64,000 bases of DNA from Aplidium turbinatum (taxonomy: Eukaryota > Chordata > Ascidiacea > Aplousobranchia > Polyclinidae): the NCBI GenBank assembly GCA_918807975.1, contig OU964930.1:11154372-11218371 (forward strand), given 5' to 3'. Each line of letters begins with the position of its first letter. Positions within the stretch are counted from its first letter, which is position 1. Made by a program: the position numbers and the translations under genes. Shown here one piece after another: positions 1 to 11,168 of the stretch. The notes beneath the pieces are model-generated. The model was not told the origin of the DNA. It searched no databases and saw only the letters and a list, made by a program, of their open reading frames with translations.

Positions 1-143
1 ATTCACTTGAAAAGCAACTTGATTCATACACTAAAGGGGTTTTGACCAGTAATAGGTGGTCAAAACTGCCCGGTTTAAACCAGGTTTTTAACTGGTTTTA
101 ACCGGACGGTTTAAACTGCCCCGGTTTAAACAGATCAACCCTG
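1..143. mobile_element. Right end of a hAT-like element cut by the window edge
   Basis: The first 143 bases contain about five copies of a GGTTTAAAC/GGTTTTAACC motif in both orientations and end in ATCAACCCTG. Dense subterminal repeats closing on CCCTG resemble the other hAT ends in this window. The left end lies outside, so no target duplication can be checked. The stretch from 144 to 413 shows nothing recognisable. Confidence 0.4.
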
Positions 144-413
144 TTGTACCGGGAGTTCATCTATTCTAAACGAACGAAATATGCAAACACGCTGGTTTTT
201 CTAGACTCTGGAAATTTTGTCCTTGGTAGTTTAAGTTGCTACTTTTTATATAGTTTCAACGCTTAGTAATATAAAAAGGACAACTTTGCTGGTTGTGTCG
301 ACCAAATTCCATCTATCTTCTACAGAACGTTTTGTGAGATTGTGGCAACCAAAAGAATTATCTGATGACTCACAAATTTCCTTTTCACAATGCAAATTCG
401 TGGAAATACATTT

Positions 414-499
414 CCCGGCAAGCAAATCAACCGTTTTTTACATTGTAATTGTCTACAGACGTTGAATCAAAGTAAAAAGCGGTTGAGTTACTGTCTGGG
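414..499. repeat. Short hairpin MITE, copy 1
   Basis: This 86-bp palindrome starts CCCGGCAAGCAAATCAACCG and ends CGGTTGAGTTACTGTCTGGG. Its core is TTTTTTACATTG / TTGAATCAAAGTAAAAA. It is a member of a hairpin family seen about a dozen times in the window, defined by ends like CCAGACAGCAAA and a core TTGATTCAACGTCTGCAGAC. Confidence 0.7.
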
Positions 500-879
500 T
501 ACAAATCTGATAAGCATTTGAAAAAACTTTTGGCTAAAAGCACGTTAAGATAAGTTATGTGTTGCAGTCTACGTCACGGTTGCAGCATATAGGTGCGGTA
601 CAGAACGTTGCTCGGTCCATATTTTAAAATTTACATGTATCTTGAAATAGACCAGTTACTCCCATCAGCACCACTTGTTCTTACCTCACAGTTCAGCAGT
701 CGCGTGAAAGCAGCAATGGTACATGGTAGAAAAAACATACATAAAAATCCTTTTTACAAAATGCATCAGTGGGAAATAACATAAGCGAAAAAAGTTCTGA
801 TGAACTGATGAACAGGAATAGTTTCTGATTCTGATGAACAGGAAAAGTCAGTCTGTAAATTACTCAAACAATGTCATAC
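500..879. other. No gene seen
   Basis: Between the hairpin and the first exon there is only low-information AT-rich sequence. A 63-codon open frame at 593-784 has no recognisable motif, repeat or splice context and is not called. Confidence 0.6.
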
Positions 880-3296
880 CGTTCCAGTCCGCTGTATTCA
901 TCTTCATCGTGGTCGCAATCTTCGTCGCTGATCTCGTTCAAACAACGCGAAAATCCCCCATTCTTCACGTATTGTAATAACTCCTCTTCGATGACTTTCA
1001 ATGATTCACTGAAAACAAGACTTTAGCTGGTATGGGATCAAAGACAAAGTTGCGACACACGCGAAAATATCGTCTAGTGAGAGTCACAGAATATTTCACA
1101 AAAAATATCTAGATTCAATAAAATTAAACTCTAAGAAATACAGAAACCATCCAGCGCTTCTAAGCAATATACAAATATTGACAAGTTAACAAAAAGTGTC
1201 AGAGTTGCAAAGTGGTTAAGGCCACATTTATAAATCTTGTTCCGCCAATAGTTTATTGCCAGCGTCGATTGTTTTGTTCGAAATTACCAAAAGAAGAATC
1301 TAAAATTACAACAATAAAACAAATGGCTATTTATAACTCACTTTTTCTTTTTGTCGTTCAGAATTTTATCAAGCCGCGTACTGGAAGTAATTTCTTTTTG
1401 TGACTCTTTTGTTTCAGGTATGTCCTACAATGGTAAGTTGCCAAACATTACACCGCTGAGGAATGTTACTAAATTGATCCAACTTACCAGACATTGAATC
1501 AGTGTAAAAATGACTTAGCCTACGCTGTTAATTGGGATCAACAATGAAGTTATTTTAGAGTTACTCATTTAGTCACTGACAAGCTTAGTCATCATTTAAA
1601 AATATAAATTTGTCTTTGAATCTGAACATAAACAATCAACAATGCTTTGAAAAATTTTGCATGGAAGAAACAACATGTAGTAGTTGAAAACAAAACCCTG
1701 TACGTACATACCTCAATGCTACTCGGTTCTTTTGTAATACTTTCTTCATGAGAAAACGAGTGATTTGGTTCAGGAGACGGATCCGTGTCTATTAAATCGA
1801 AAAAGCTTCTTTCATCATCAGAGCCGATTCCTTTATCAGTGGAGGAGGCATTGCTACAGCAGGAAATGTTGCTCTTCCGACAACTCGGGAAGGAAATATT
1901 CTTCTCTGAAGGTGGAGAATTTCGGGAGAAATGAATGTGCTCTTTCAGATCGTTGGAATACACGGGGAAAACATCGTCAGTGGAAGACATGCATGCATTT
2001 GCAGTGGAATCTTCTGGAGCGGGATTTTCAAACAAACTGTACATATCAGCTAGGTCGTCAGAAGCATGCGCTTTCGTATTTTCCGTCATCGAATCATAAC
2101 CCGTTTCATACTCAGCAGATTTCACCTCACTATCAGAACTTATTTTTCTCAAGCTTACAAATTCGTTTCTTGTCAAATCAATTAAAGCGTCACTTTTCTT
2201 AACAAGTCCATTTTTTGAGCAGTCTTCTTTTTGACCAACGTTGCCTTCAGTGAGATCAACAATTGTGGTTTGAGTGCTTTCAGTAACATTTGAAAAACTT
2301 CTTTGCGACGATGCACCGCTTGGCATGTGTTGGCCAAACATTGATGAAAAGGACTGAAAAAAACTTCTGTCTTTATGCGGTCTTTCACGTTTTTGCTTTT
2401 TAGAGTCAAAACAAAAGTCCAGAGTCAATTGCTTTCGCTTTACACCAGAAATTGAATCGTTTTTTTCAGCGCACTTGGGAGAGTAATTTTGGCTTCGAGG
2501 AGAGTCAACCTTTGTCGGAGTGGAAGATTGTGAGGACACGTTTTTGCAGGGAGAGGGCAAATTTCTTTTGGCAAAGCATTTGCTCAGGTTGCTGTGTGTT
2601 TTGTTTGAGCTATTTGAATTCGAGTCAAAAGCGCACAAGATATTATGTTTTTCCTGCGGTAAACTCTTTCCATTCGGACAAGGTTTAAGTTTTTCAGAAT
2701 GCTCATCTATGGCTACATTTGATGCTGCACTCGAAATAACAGTGGGTAATGTGGCAGATACACCTTTTCGTGTAGAATCCTTTTCGCGAGGCTCCGTATC
2801 TTTCTGCAATATTTGTATTGAAAAAGTAATACTTTAAATATTTGTACTGAAAAAGTAATTGTTATAAATCTACCAGCAGTACAAAGTAATATTATTCCAG
2901 TGCGCATACCTAGGTACGTTAAACTGTTTTCCTTACAAACAAAAAGTGTCCGTTTTACCCACAAGGGAGTGTGTTTTTAAAACCATTATGTAGTTTACAA
3001 GGTGGGTAGTTTACACTAACGTCTTTCATTAAGTTAGTTTTGTTTAATGTAGCGATAATTTCCTGACGCGTTTGTACCAATAAATAGTATATATACTGTA
3101 TATGCTAACTGCTGAAGCAAAATGGGATAAAGATCAGCATATCAACATATGAAACAGCATCTCTTGTAAACAATCAAACAGTGAAGCTTACCCGGCTCAT
3201 CTGCTGTTCGTCGCTATCATCGCTATCCATCAAAACAACAGTATCGTTCAATACGAGGTAGTTTGGTTTCGTATGTGTTTCTTTTGTGTGGTGGTT
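880..3296 (-). CDS. Unidentified acidic nuclear protein with SIM-like and PIP-like motifs (partial gene)
   Basis: Three exons read on the minus strand. Exon 3192-3296 (35 codons) lies between TTTGCAG and GGTAAGC and contains TVVLMDSDDSDE, a hydrophobic-acidic SUMO-interaction-like motif. Exon 1712-2803 (364 codons, phase 0) joins it in frame. It is rich in Ser, Asp and Lys and has KRKQLTLDFCF (a degenerate PCNA-box), a basic patch KKQKRERPHK, and two further SIM-like motifs, TTIVDLTE and DALIDLT. Exon 880-1008 (TTTTCAG to GGTATG) encodes an acidic stretch ending EISDEDCDHDEDEYSGLERY. Its phase does not follow directly from the big exon, so at least one small exon in 1009-1711 is missed. The motif set suggests a SUMO/PCNA-linked DNA-repair or chromatin protein, but I do not recognise the family. 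Both the start and the downstream exons are unresolved. Confidence 0.6.
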
Positions 3297-3885
3297 CTGC
3301 AAAGTGTTAGAGCATGTTGACAGCTGCAAGATAAGATGTTAAGGACAATCCAACGATTGCACTTCAAAAAGCATTTCAGGCTTTCGATTTTGTAACGATT
3401 CAAGAAACTATAAGCCATATGTCAGTTAAAAGACGAACTAAAAATGTAAGAATCACCAGAAGCACAAATTCATGTTTTCTTGCATAGCGGAGATCTTTCC
3501 AATTTCTAAGCCGAACTTTGACACGAAGTTTTGCAATACTAAAATTTTGTGCATTTTTAATCCCTAGTCGTATCTGTTCTTGACGAGTTGAAATTACGCA
3601 ACTTCGCTTGTGTTTGCGCCTAACTGCTCATAAAATATTGAGACGCTGTTTGCTTTTCTCGCACAACGCTTCAGTGAAACTATCTTCGCATGTTTGCTAA
3701 GAAGTGTATCTGTCTTGGCTGTCATTCATTCTCAATCGCGAGCATACCACACGGAATAAGCAAACGTTTATAACGCGTTCATCATGGTTTCTTGCGGAAA
3801 TTTACGTGATATGAGTGATTTGATCAATTAACCACATACTGATTACTGAATACTGACCCACTACCGAGTGATACGTTTCTAGCAC
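3297..3885. other. Upstream of the SIM-motif gene; no certain exon
   Basis: A minus-strand frame of about 60 codons around 3450-3640 is Arg/Lys-rich (for example RLGIKNAQNFSIAKLRVKVR). It could be a 5' exon of the neighbouring gene, but it has no clear start codon and no good donor site, so it is only noted. Confidence 0.25.
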
Positions 3886-4165
3886 TAATTGCAACGTTCA
3901 TGTGATGAAAGTAATAAGCAACAATAAACAGGTTGATTTATTGCTTCACTGACGTTTCGCGCACCATGACAATGCGCTTCCTCAGAGCGAATAACATACA
4001 AAATAAAATTTACACAGGTATGTAGGCTACTGCGGAATGGATTCTTGCCTTCCACCGCACTGCAGTATATAACTTTGTAAATTTTATTTTGTGAAACGTC
4101 AGTGAAGCAATAAATCAACCTGTTTATTGTTACTTTTACTTTCACCAGATGAACGTAGCAACTTT
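3886..4165. mobile_element. Foldback MITE of about 280 bp
   Basis: Two inverted arms of about 70 bp face each other. The left arm carries CAATAAACAGGTTGATTTAT and TGCTTCACTGACGTTTC; the right arm carries GAAACGTCAGTGAAGCA and ATAAATCAACCTGTTTATTG. The ends extend through GCAACGTTCAT / ATGAACGTAGC. The centre has no coding capacity. No target duplication is clear. Confidence 0.7.
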
Positions 4166-4272
4166 GTTAGAAACGATACCCTGATGAACACCCAAGCATT
4201 TCAGTATGAAAAGATATTTTGCTTGCTTTCTGCAATAAAGTCTATCTGATGAGTAACAATGGTCGCAGCTGT

Positions 4273-4338
4273 CCAGACAGCAAAACCCGTTATTTTTACA
4301 TTGATCAATGTAAAAACTGACTGATTTCGTCACCTGGG
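4273..4338. repeat. Short hairpin MITE, copy 2
   Basis: CCAGACAGCAAAACCCGTTA opens the element, TACATTGATCAATGTA forms the loop-proximal palindrome, and the end is GATTTCGTCACCTGGG. It belongs to the same family as the hairpins at 414, 18497, 44381 and 50297. Confidence 0.65.
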
Positions 4339-5644
4339 CTGCACTCTCCTATCTGACTGTGGTTAGCTTACAAGTGAATTGCGATAGCGAATAACGCTTT
4401 GCTACAAGCAGATGCGAAGTTAATTCGATTCATAGTTAGTTCGAGTGCTTTACGCACACGTGACGTTTTAACGGAAGCTCAACAACCTGTGATGACGACG
4501 GCAGTTTGCGGAGGCGGAGGGTTTGTCAACAAAATAACAATCGAAACTTGAGCAAAAATAACTGCAAGCACCACAACTGTGAAGAGTTTTTCACCTGAAA
4601 ACATCTCAGCCGGTAAATCAGTCCTTTTCAATCAGCGCGGAAACGTTGAAACAATTGGACTGATTTGTTGGCCAATGTTCAACTTCTCGCTAACAGTTTG
4701 TTACTAATATTTACTATTGGCTAGTTTTGGTTACAAAACCGCTTCACTAACTGTTTTGAAAATGGGAATTATAAAACCTGGAAATACAATAATAATAATG
4801 CCACTTTGCAGTAACAGCAATATAAAAATGGTTACTTTTCTCTGTTTTAAGCGCTTTATTGATGCACATTTACTTAAACTTTTAGTAACAGCATTCACAA
4901 ACAAAAGCAAATATTTGCTCATTTGACATTCTGTGTAGTTATTGAGTCAGACTAATACATGTTACCCTGTGGACTGTAATCCGATGGTTGTTAAACAAAC
5001 AAAAGGTGCAGTTGAATTATGACAAGTACCTTTCCAGACAACAATGAATCTTCTTCAGAAGATTTAGAAGAGAAATACTTTGTGATATTGCTCCTACAAA
5101 AACAAAAGGATAGCGTCATCCACACAATGATACAAATAACCAGTCAAAAGCAATTGAAACATATTCAATGCAAGCGAAAAGTACCTTCTGAAACGAAAAG
5201 TAAACTACACAGTATAAACATAAAGCTTGCAGCACACAGTTAGTGCCAGTCTACATCAATTTCCATCAAGGCTTTCATTGGGATGACAATGTTTTTGTAT
5301 CGAACAGAAAACAAATGTAAAACTTTGAAATGTAAATACAAATGAATGACATTAGAAGTAAAACCTTCTTGACAAAAATCACACATGTGCTACTGTAATT
5401 TGTGAAAAAGACTATAATGTAAAAGACTGTACTGTAATTTCTGTTTAACACCCTAAAACAGATCAGTTCTCATTTAGAAGTAACAACCATACAACAACAA
5501 GTCAGAACCCTTCTCAAAGGCGTTTCATCTGCTATAAATACCCTTTGTTCTTGCTAAGAGCTTACTCACACAAATTATAAACATACATTGTTGTTGTAAT
5601 GCTTCGACCCATAAATTTGTGTGGTTAAATGAGGTTTGTTAACA
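4339..5644. other. AT-rich intergenic DNA without a gene; one degraded hairpin
   Basis: No exon, RNA gene or element ends are recognisable. A degraded hairpin of the short MITE family is visible at 4608-4673 (AAATCAGTCC ... GGACTGATTT). Short open frames here (for example 5019-5243) look like chance. Confidence 0.5.
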
Positions 5645-5890
5645 TCATCATTATGTGCTGTCTCCAAGACAAAGATGGGCTGTCAAATGCTTCCACAAGT
5701 CACTTTCTTCCTCTACTCTTATTGCTTCTCCGATGCTTGACAAGTCAGCCTACTGTTTTACATTATCTCCCCAAGTTTGTCTCCTTCTTCCCTTGCACCT
5801 CTTTCCTTTCACCATGCCTTTTATAACCAATTGATGAGCTCTGTCTTTCCGATCCTCTCAAAATATGTCCAGTGAAGTTCATCTTTTGTT
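5645..5890 (-). mobile_element. LINE 3' end fragment
   Basis: On the minus strand the broken frame reads GHILRGSERQSSSIGYKRHG, then GKKETNLGR and EAFDSPSLSWRQH. This matches the tail found after the reverse transcriptase in many animal non-LTR elements (GHILR..., ...GRPKTRW..., ...PSLSWR). It contains in-frame stops and is dead. The identification rests on this pattern only. Confidence 0.5.
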
Positions 5891-6169
5891 TTGTTAAATT
5901 GTTAGCCATAATTTGACATCATACAAATAAAATACAGCAAACGTTTTCAGCTACACATGTAGCCCTTATCACCCTAATAGAAAATATTACATTGTATAAA
6001 AAGTATTTGAGAAACAGACAGTATAACAAAAGTGTGGTCTGATCTAAACAATTGAACAAACTGCTGATCTTGCTCACATGAAATGAAAACTGGATCACGC
6101 AGCACTGCACAACGGGTCGAGAATTTGAAAGACGGAAAAACAATTGTTCAGAGAGAAAATGTCAAAACA

Positions 6170-6905
6170 CATTCTTCATCATCATCTACCAATTTTGATT
6201 ATACAGGTCATGAATTAATCGTCACTGATGCTGCTGCGAGTGCTGCGCTCTTATTTTAACACTGGATAAAAGAACTTTAAACTGGATGCTGTTTTCAGGT
6301 TTGACCAGACAGGTCCATCTTACCATCGCTATGTCATTACGTTGTAGGCGCTTGATGGTGCTTGCTAGTGTTGCCCACGTTTCGGAGCCAAAGAGCATGC
6401 ACTTCTCATGCAGGTAAAGTAAACTTGATTTCTGATTGCAGCAGGAAGGCACCTGCTTGTAAGGATAGGGAGAAGTTCTCTGAACTTTTTTCAGGCTGAC
6501 TTGCGCCGTGTTATGGCTGCAAGTTTACACCCCTCTCTAGAAGACATGGTATTTCCAAGGTAGCAAAAATCAGCTACCACATCAAGTGTGCCACCTTCAA
6601 CCTCAATCTTGCTTACTGGCCTATCGTCTATGGCAGAGGCTCTCAACCTTTTGACATTCAAGGACCACTTACAAAAATGGTGTCTCAGTCACGGACCACT
6701 ACTCCCATCCTCTTCCTCTTGCTCCTCCTCTTGTAACGAACAAAGGTCACTTATTGCTCAAGAGTAGCAGGCTTGATGCAGAATCCTGATGTACATACAG
6801 TCGTACACCTACTCTGAAAATGTCGCTGTATCTGTCTCCTAGCATTCAAGTATATTGATTGTACTATCCGTACTAGCCATTCAACATTTGCATGCTTGTG
6901 TTAAA
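6170..6905 (-). mobile_element. LINE fragment, copy 1 of the PHD-finger LINE family
   Basis: The minus strand encodes LFGSETWATLASTIKRLQRN and MVRWTCLVKPENS, the C-terminal part of a non-LTR ORF2. The 3' end is the AT-rich tail at 6170-6220, shared with the second copy at 7085. Part of the 5' portion (6766-6905) aligns with 9405-9550 of the second copy. About 120 bp of foreign or rearranged sequence, including a hAT-like GGCTCTCAACCTTTTG, lies at 6640-6765. Confidence 0.75.
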
Positions 6906-7927
6906 CTTAGTTTAATGCATCGTAGTGAATATCGTTTGTTCAAAAGTAAATTTGTCAATTAATCTTAACAAAATCGCCACAAAAAAACAAATACCAGTAA
7001 ATAAAAGAACGAAAAAAGTGTACAACAGCTTTTGTTACTCGCCAAAATACTGTTGGCAAATTTGATTTACACACTCCTGTAGTATCATCATCAACCAATT
7101 TTGATTATACAGGCCATGAATTAATCCTCATGTCGAGGGTGTGGCCTGTCTGTCTGTCGAGAACAAAGTGTTCCCCTCCACACCTCGCGATTTATTGGGT
7201 TGGCAGGTCACGTTTTACAAGTTCTTCCCAAGAAAGTTTTGGTCTACCTTGACCTCGCTGTGCTGCGATGTTGACACATCTGACCTGTGAGATCCAGCTT
7301 GAGCTGCGCTCAACATGACCACGCCATCTCAGTCTGCCTAATTGGAGGACTTCACTGATGTCTTTTAATTTGAGCTTTGATAGAAGATCTCAAACTGGAT
7401 GTTGTCTTCAGGCTTGACTAGGCAGGTCCATCTTACCATCACTCTGTCATTACGTTGTAGGCGCTTGACGATGCTTGCTAAAGTAGTCCACGTTTCAGAG
7501 CCATAGAGCATGACACTTCTCACACAACTGTAAAAGTAGTAAACTTGACCTCTGGTTGCAGCAGGAAGTTGCTTGCTTATGAGGATAGGAAAAAGTTCCC
7601 TAAACTTTTTCCAGGCTGTCTTGCACCGCGTTATAGCTGCATGCTCATACCCCCCTCCAGAAGACATGGTATCACGAAGGTAGCAAAGGTCAGCTACCAC
7701 TTCAAGTGTGCCACATTCAACCTCAACCTCGCTTACCGGCCTGCCATCTATTGGTCTTGCTATGCCCTGACAGCGTGGGCATGAGTAGTGTGGGTCCGGT
7801 CTGAGTGACCCTTTAATTCCACTACACTTTTTGTGGACCCAGTGGGAGCAATTGGTGCAAAAGATAGAGTTTCTACCAGTTCCACTTAGGCATACCAAGC
7901 AAGGGTGCTTTTCTGATCTTCTTAGGG

Positions 7928-9184
7928 CAGGGTTTCCCAAACTTTTTTGGGCCACAGACCACTATTTGTGAATCTGTTTATTCGCGGACCCCAATACAAA
8001 TGTAAAAATGAATAAAATCGAATTTTGTTTATTTAAAAAACTGGCAACATCAATGGGACGGATGGGATTGCTTCCTATTGCATAAGCCATCAATTCTCAG
8101 AGTTATTTGTGAAAGGCAAACTGGTAAATCAGGGTCCACAGAAAGTCTGGTTCTTCTTTGCGTCCTGACAGATCAGTCTTTGTAACAACAAAGGGGTTTA
8201 AAATCCAGTCAAAATTTTCATATGTCTCTTTTAAAAAGTACTTCTTGAAATGTGCACAAAGCTATTCCAAATGTTGTGTAACGTCAGAGAAATCAACTCT
8301 GTATTAATTAAGAATTTGTTGGTAATGTAGTCACACAGAACAGGAAACATATCCACAACATTATCATTTATCCTTGGTTTCCATGTGTTGAGTTTCTTTA
8401 TGAATGCTGTTATTTTGTTTTGAGTAAGTAAAATGTTCGCATCTCTTCCCTGAAATGACAACTTCAATTGGTTTAAAAGGTTAAAAATGCCTGCCAGGTA
8501 TGCAAGTTTCCCAAGCCAAATTGTGTCGGCTACTAGTGAAGCCATCAAGTCAGCATTGTGCATTTGCAAGACAACTAAAAGCTCCTCTCGCAGTTCAAAT
8601 ACACATTCTACAAGTTTTACTAGTAGTCCAGTTTTAATCCGGTGATATCCCCCGTTACTGAGGGTAGCCGGATTCACCTCCAAGTGCCGCAATTGCCTTC
8701 ACACCCTGCCTCCACATTAATCTGTCTAACGCGTCATCTCTTGTCAAGACCACCTTGCTGCTTTCCTTCTCAACTTGCCTTTTCCACGTTTTTTTGGGTC
8801 TTCCTTGTTTTCTACGACCCTCCACATGCAATTCCAGCACTCTTCTCAAAACATCATTTTCATCTCTTCTCAAAAATGCCCATACCACCTCACACCAACA
8901 AGTTAAATGAGAATGTTGAATATGAGAATTTTTCGTAAACTACTTTTTAACTGCAACGAAGGTGCAACAAGTAAGATTTGCAATACTGGATAGCAAAGGC
9001 TTTCGAAATCATTTAAGTTCTAAAGAACTGCGGCAATTACCTTTGACAGGGCACATAGGCTACTGTACAACGTATATATATAAATTATGTGTGACTTTCT
9101 AATTTCTAGTCATATCGCCACAAACCACCTGTGCAGTCGTCGTGGACCACCAGTGGTCCGCAGACCACAGTTTGGGAAACCCTG
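7928..9184 (-). mobile_element. hAT element with ZBED5/SCAND3-like transposase remnant
   Basis: The inverted ends are CAGGGTTTCCCAAACT and AGTTTGGGAAACCCTG, with a perfect 8-bp duplication TCTTAGGG at 7920-7927 and 9185-9192. Minus-strand remnant 8231-8692 reads LVKLVECVFELREELLVVLQ, KLAYLAGIFNLLNQLKLSFQ and NKITAFIKKLNTWKPRI, the pattern of Buster/Charlie-type hAT transposases that were also domesticated as ZBED5-like genes. The element sits inside the LINE and holds a LINE tail at 8645-8890. Confidence 0.9.
8645..8890 (-). mobile_element. LINE tail nested in the hAT
   Basis: The minus-strand frame reads FLRRDENDVLRRVLELHVEG, then RRKQGRPKKTWKRQVEKES and DDALDRLMWRQGVKAIAALG, the C-terminal tail of a non-LTR ORF2. 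It differs from the surrounding LINE's tail. It interrupts the hAT transposase remnant, making a three-level nest (LINE in hAT in LINE). Confidence 0.75.
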
Positions 9185-9960
9185 TCTTAGGGAGTTCTAG
9201 TTGATGCCAGAGATCATTATTTTGGTCTTTTCCATATTCACTCTTAGGCCCTTTGCTTCCATTCCCTTCTTCCAGGCGGCGGTTCTGTCAACTAGTGACT
9301 CTAATGAGGTGTCGATAATGGCAAGGTCATCAGCGTACAACAGCTCCCAAGGGCAGCCTGTGCACAGTTCAAGTGACAGGGCCTCCAGGACAATGATGAA
9401 GAGCAGTGGGCTCAATACAGAACCCTGATGCACAGTTGCACACCTACGCCTACTTTGAAAGTGTTACTATGTCCATCCCTAACACTCACATAGCTCCTAG
9501 CATTCAGGTACATTGATTGTACACCGTACTAGCCATTCCTCAACACTCAGCTTTCGCATGGCCCACCAGATCACCTTCCTTGGCACTCGATCAAAGGATT
9601 TTTCTAGGTCTACAAAGGCAATATAGAGAGTCTTGTTTACGGCAAGGTGTTTTTCTTGAAGTTGAAGGATGATGAAGATGGCATCAGTTGTACCTCGACC
9701 TGGCATGAAGCCGAATTGCATTTCATCAATCTGCACTTGTTGCCTAATCAATTGTTCTGTCACTCTCTGAAGTATTTTCATGGTCTGGTCAAGCAGCTTC
9801 AAGCCTCTGCAATTACCCCTATCAAGGGCATCCCCTTTACCTTTATAGATGTTGACGATGTAGCTTTCTTCCCAGTCAGTATGAAGTAGCTTGAACAGAT
9901 TCACTTCATAATCAAGTTTGACTCCTATCCTTAAAGTACATAGTTCAAACGCATACCCAA

Positions 9961-10667
9961 AGGGTTAAGCTATCATTTCCACTTGTTCTTGAAGTGTTGT
10001 TGCTTCTTTTTCATTTCACCCATTTGGTTCCACTGAATGGAGAGCTGCCCTTGACACGAGTTGCTTAACTCACACTTTGATAGTAGAACTCACTCCCAGA
10101 ACCACTTCAAACTCACACTACGAGAATCATGGATGCTTAATTTTTCCATCCCCTTGCTCAAAATCGGTTGCTTAACCCTTAACATACCAAGCGGGGTCTC
10201 ATAGGGATCCCAGAGGTGAATTTTTTTATCTACCGCCATACTTATAGCAACAATTTTTCTCCTGATCTTTGTATGAGTCATAAATTTAAGCAAGTTCAGT
10301 ATAGTGCAACAAAAATTAAAAAATTATTTGAAACATATGCAAAAAATAACATAATGTTACCTGGGGTTCTGATGGGAACCCCCCTTGGTGTATCAACGAC
10401 TGTGAAGATGACAGTGAATGAACTGTATGTTTATGAATATGATCCTTTGTCCAAGTAATTTGTAGAAACACATGTATTGTGATGCTAAGAGTAGAATTCT
10501 AGTTGTTATAACATTTGGGGTAAAAACAGGGGTTTGTTACAGTGTCATAAAAATGACATCCGCTTTACTTACAATTTCAGCAATCTTCCTTTGTTACATT
10601 GGCTGTATTAACCAAATGAGCTATTAAAATGTATATACCTTTTTTATCATTTTTGAATAAGGAATTC
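9961..10667. other. Mostly unassigned sequence upstream of the LINE
   Basis: Up to about 10085 the sequence may still be LINE-derived. At 10188-10222 and 10359-10393 there is a loose inverted pair (CCAAGCGGGGTCTC... / ...GGAACCCCCCTTGG), and TTAACCC precedes it, which could be a decayed DNA element. The open frame at 10216-10458 crosses this pair and matches nothing I know. Confidence 0.3.
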
Positions 10668-10867
10668 TGCCCTAATTTGAGAAGTTTAAAGCTGTTGAAA
10701 ACAGAAACTTGTACAGTATTTTGGAGAATTTTTTTAGTCCTGGGCAAAGATCAAAACCCTACCTTGTTCCTAACTCTAACCCTTACCTTAACCCCTCCTA
10801 ACTTTAATCCTAACTCTGGCAACACCTGATTGTAACCATAGCAACAAGTGGGTAAAAATAGCCACTT
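10668..10867 (+). repeat. Interspersed repeat, copy 1 (uninterrupted)
   Basis: This 200-bp unit starts TGCCCTAATTTGAGAA, contains a CCTAACTCTAACCCTTA stretch, and ends AAATAGCCACTT. A second copy at 16155-17130 is split by a hAT. Copy 1 therefore serves as the empty site. The family is unknown. Confidence 0.7.
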
Positions 10868-11168
10868 TGATATTAAACACTTCTTTGCTTTTGTATGGTA
10901 GTTATATTTGTTGTTGTGTGTTATTGTGAAGCATGAAGTATGTCAACTACAATATCAACAATGATGACATATCAACAAAGTTGCACAATTTTCAAATTAC
11001 ATACTTTTTCAAATAAGATGTCTTCATGGAAAAGAGGACTGCTTTCTTCTTGGGTGTTGCCATAATCATGCATGTAACAAGTTAGGTCTACAGCTGCAAC
11101 TCTTAATTTGAGAAAGAAAAATAAATTAGTTTAAAAAAATGGGGGGGCAAAATATTGACAGTGCGAGA

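Larger units (their letters stand above)
7085..9960 (-). mobile_element. LINE with reverse transcriptase and C-terminal PHD-like zinc finger, copy 2
   Basis: Read on the minus strand from 9960 down. The reverse transcriptase shows GNCRGLKLLDQTMKILQRV, MQFGFMPGRGTTDA and FVDLEKSFDRVPRKV (9904-9497). After a frame break comes HQGSVLSPLLFIIVLEAL and the catalytic YADDLAI box (9433-9197). Past an inserted hAT (7928-9184) the ORF resumes with CLVC, CTNC, WVHKKC and CPRC, a C4HC3-like PHD/RING-type finger (about 7900-7760). Then come VSEVEVECGTLEVVADLCYL and LYGSETWTTLASIVKRLQRN. The 3' UTR runs to 7085 and ends in (TGATGA)-type repeats. There are several frame breaks, so it is inactive. The N-terminal endonuclease is not seen. 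Confidence 0.85.

Noticed and set aside
1592-1711. Extension of the large minus-strand exon past 1712
   Set aside because: A good GTATGT donor lies at 1711, and the residues beyond it turn hydrophobic and unlike the rest of the protein.
10150-10460. Possible piggyBac element (TTAACCC with a loose inverted pair)
   Set aside because: The second TTAA and a convincing right terminus are missing, and the inverted pair matches only loosely.
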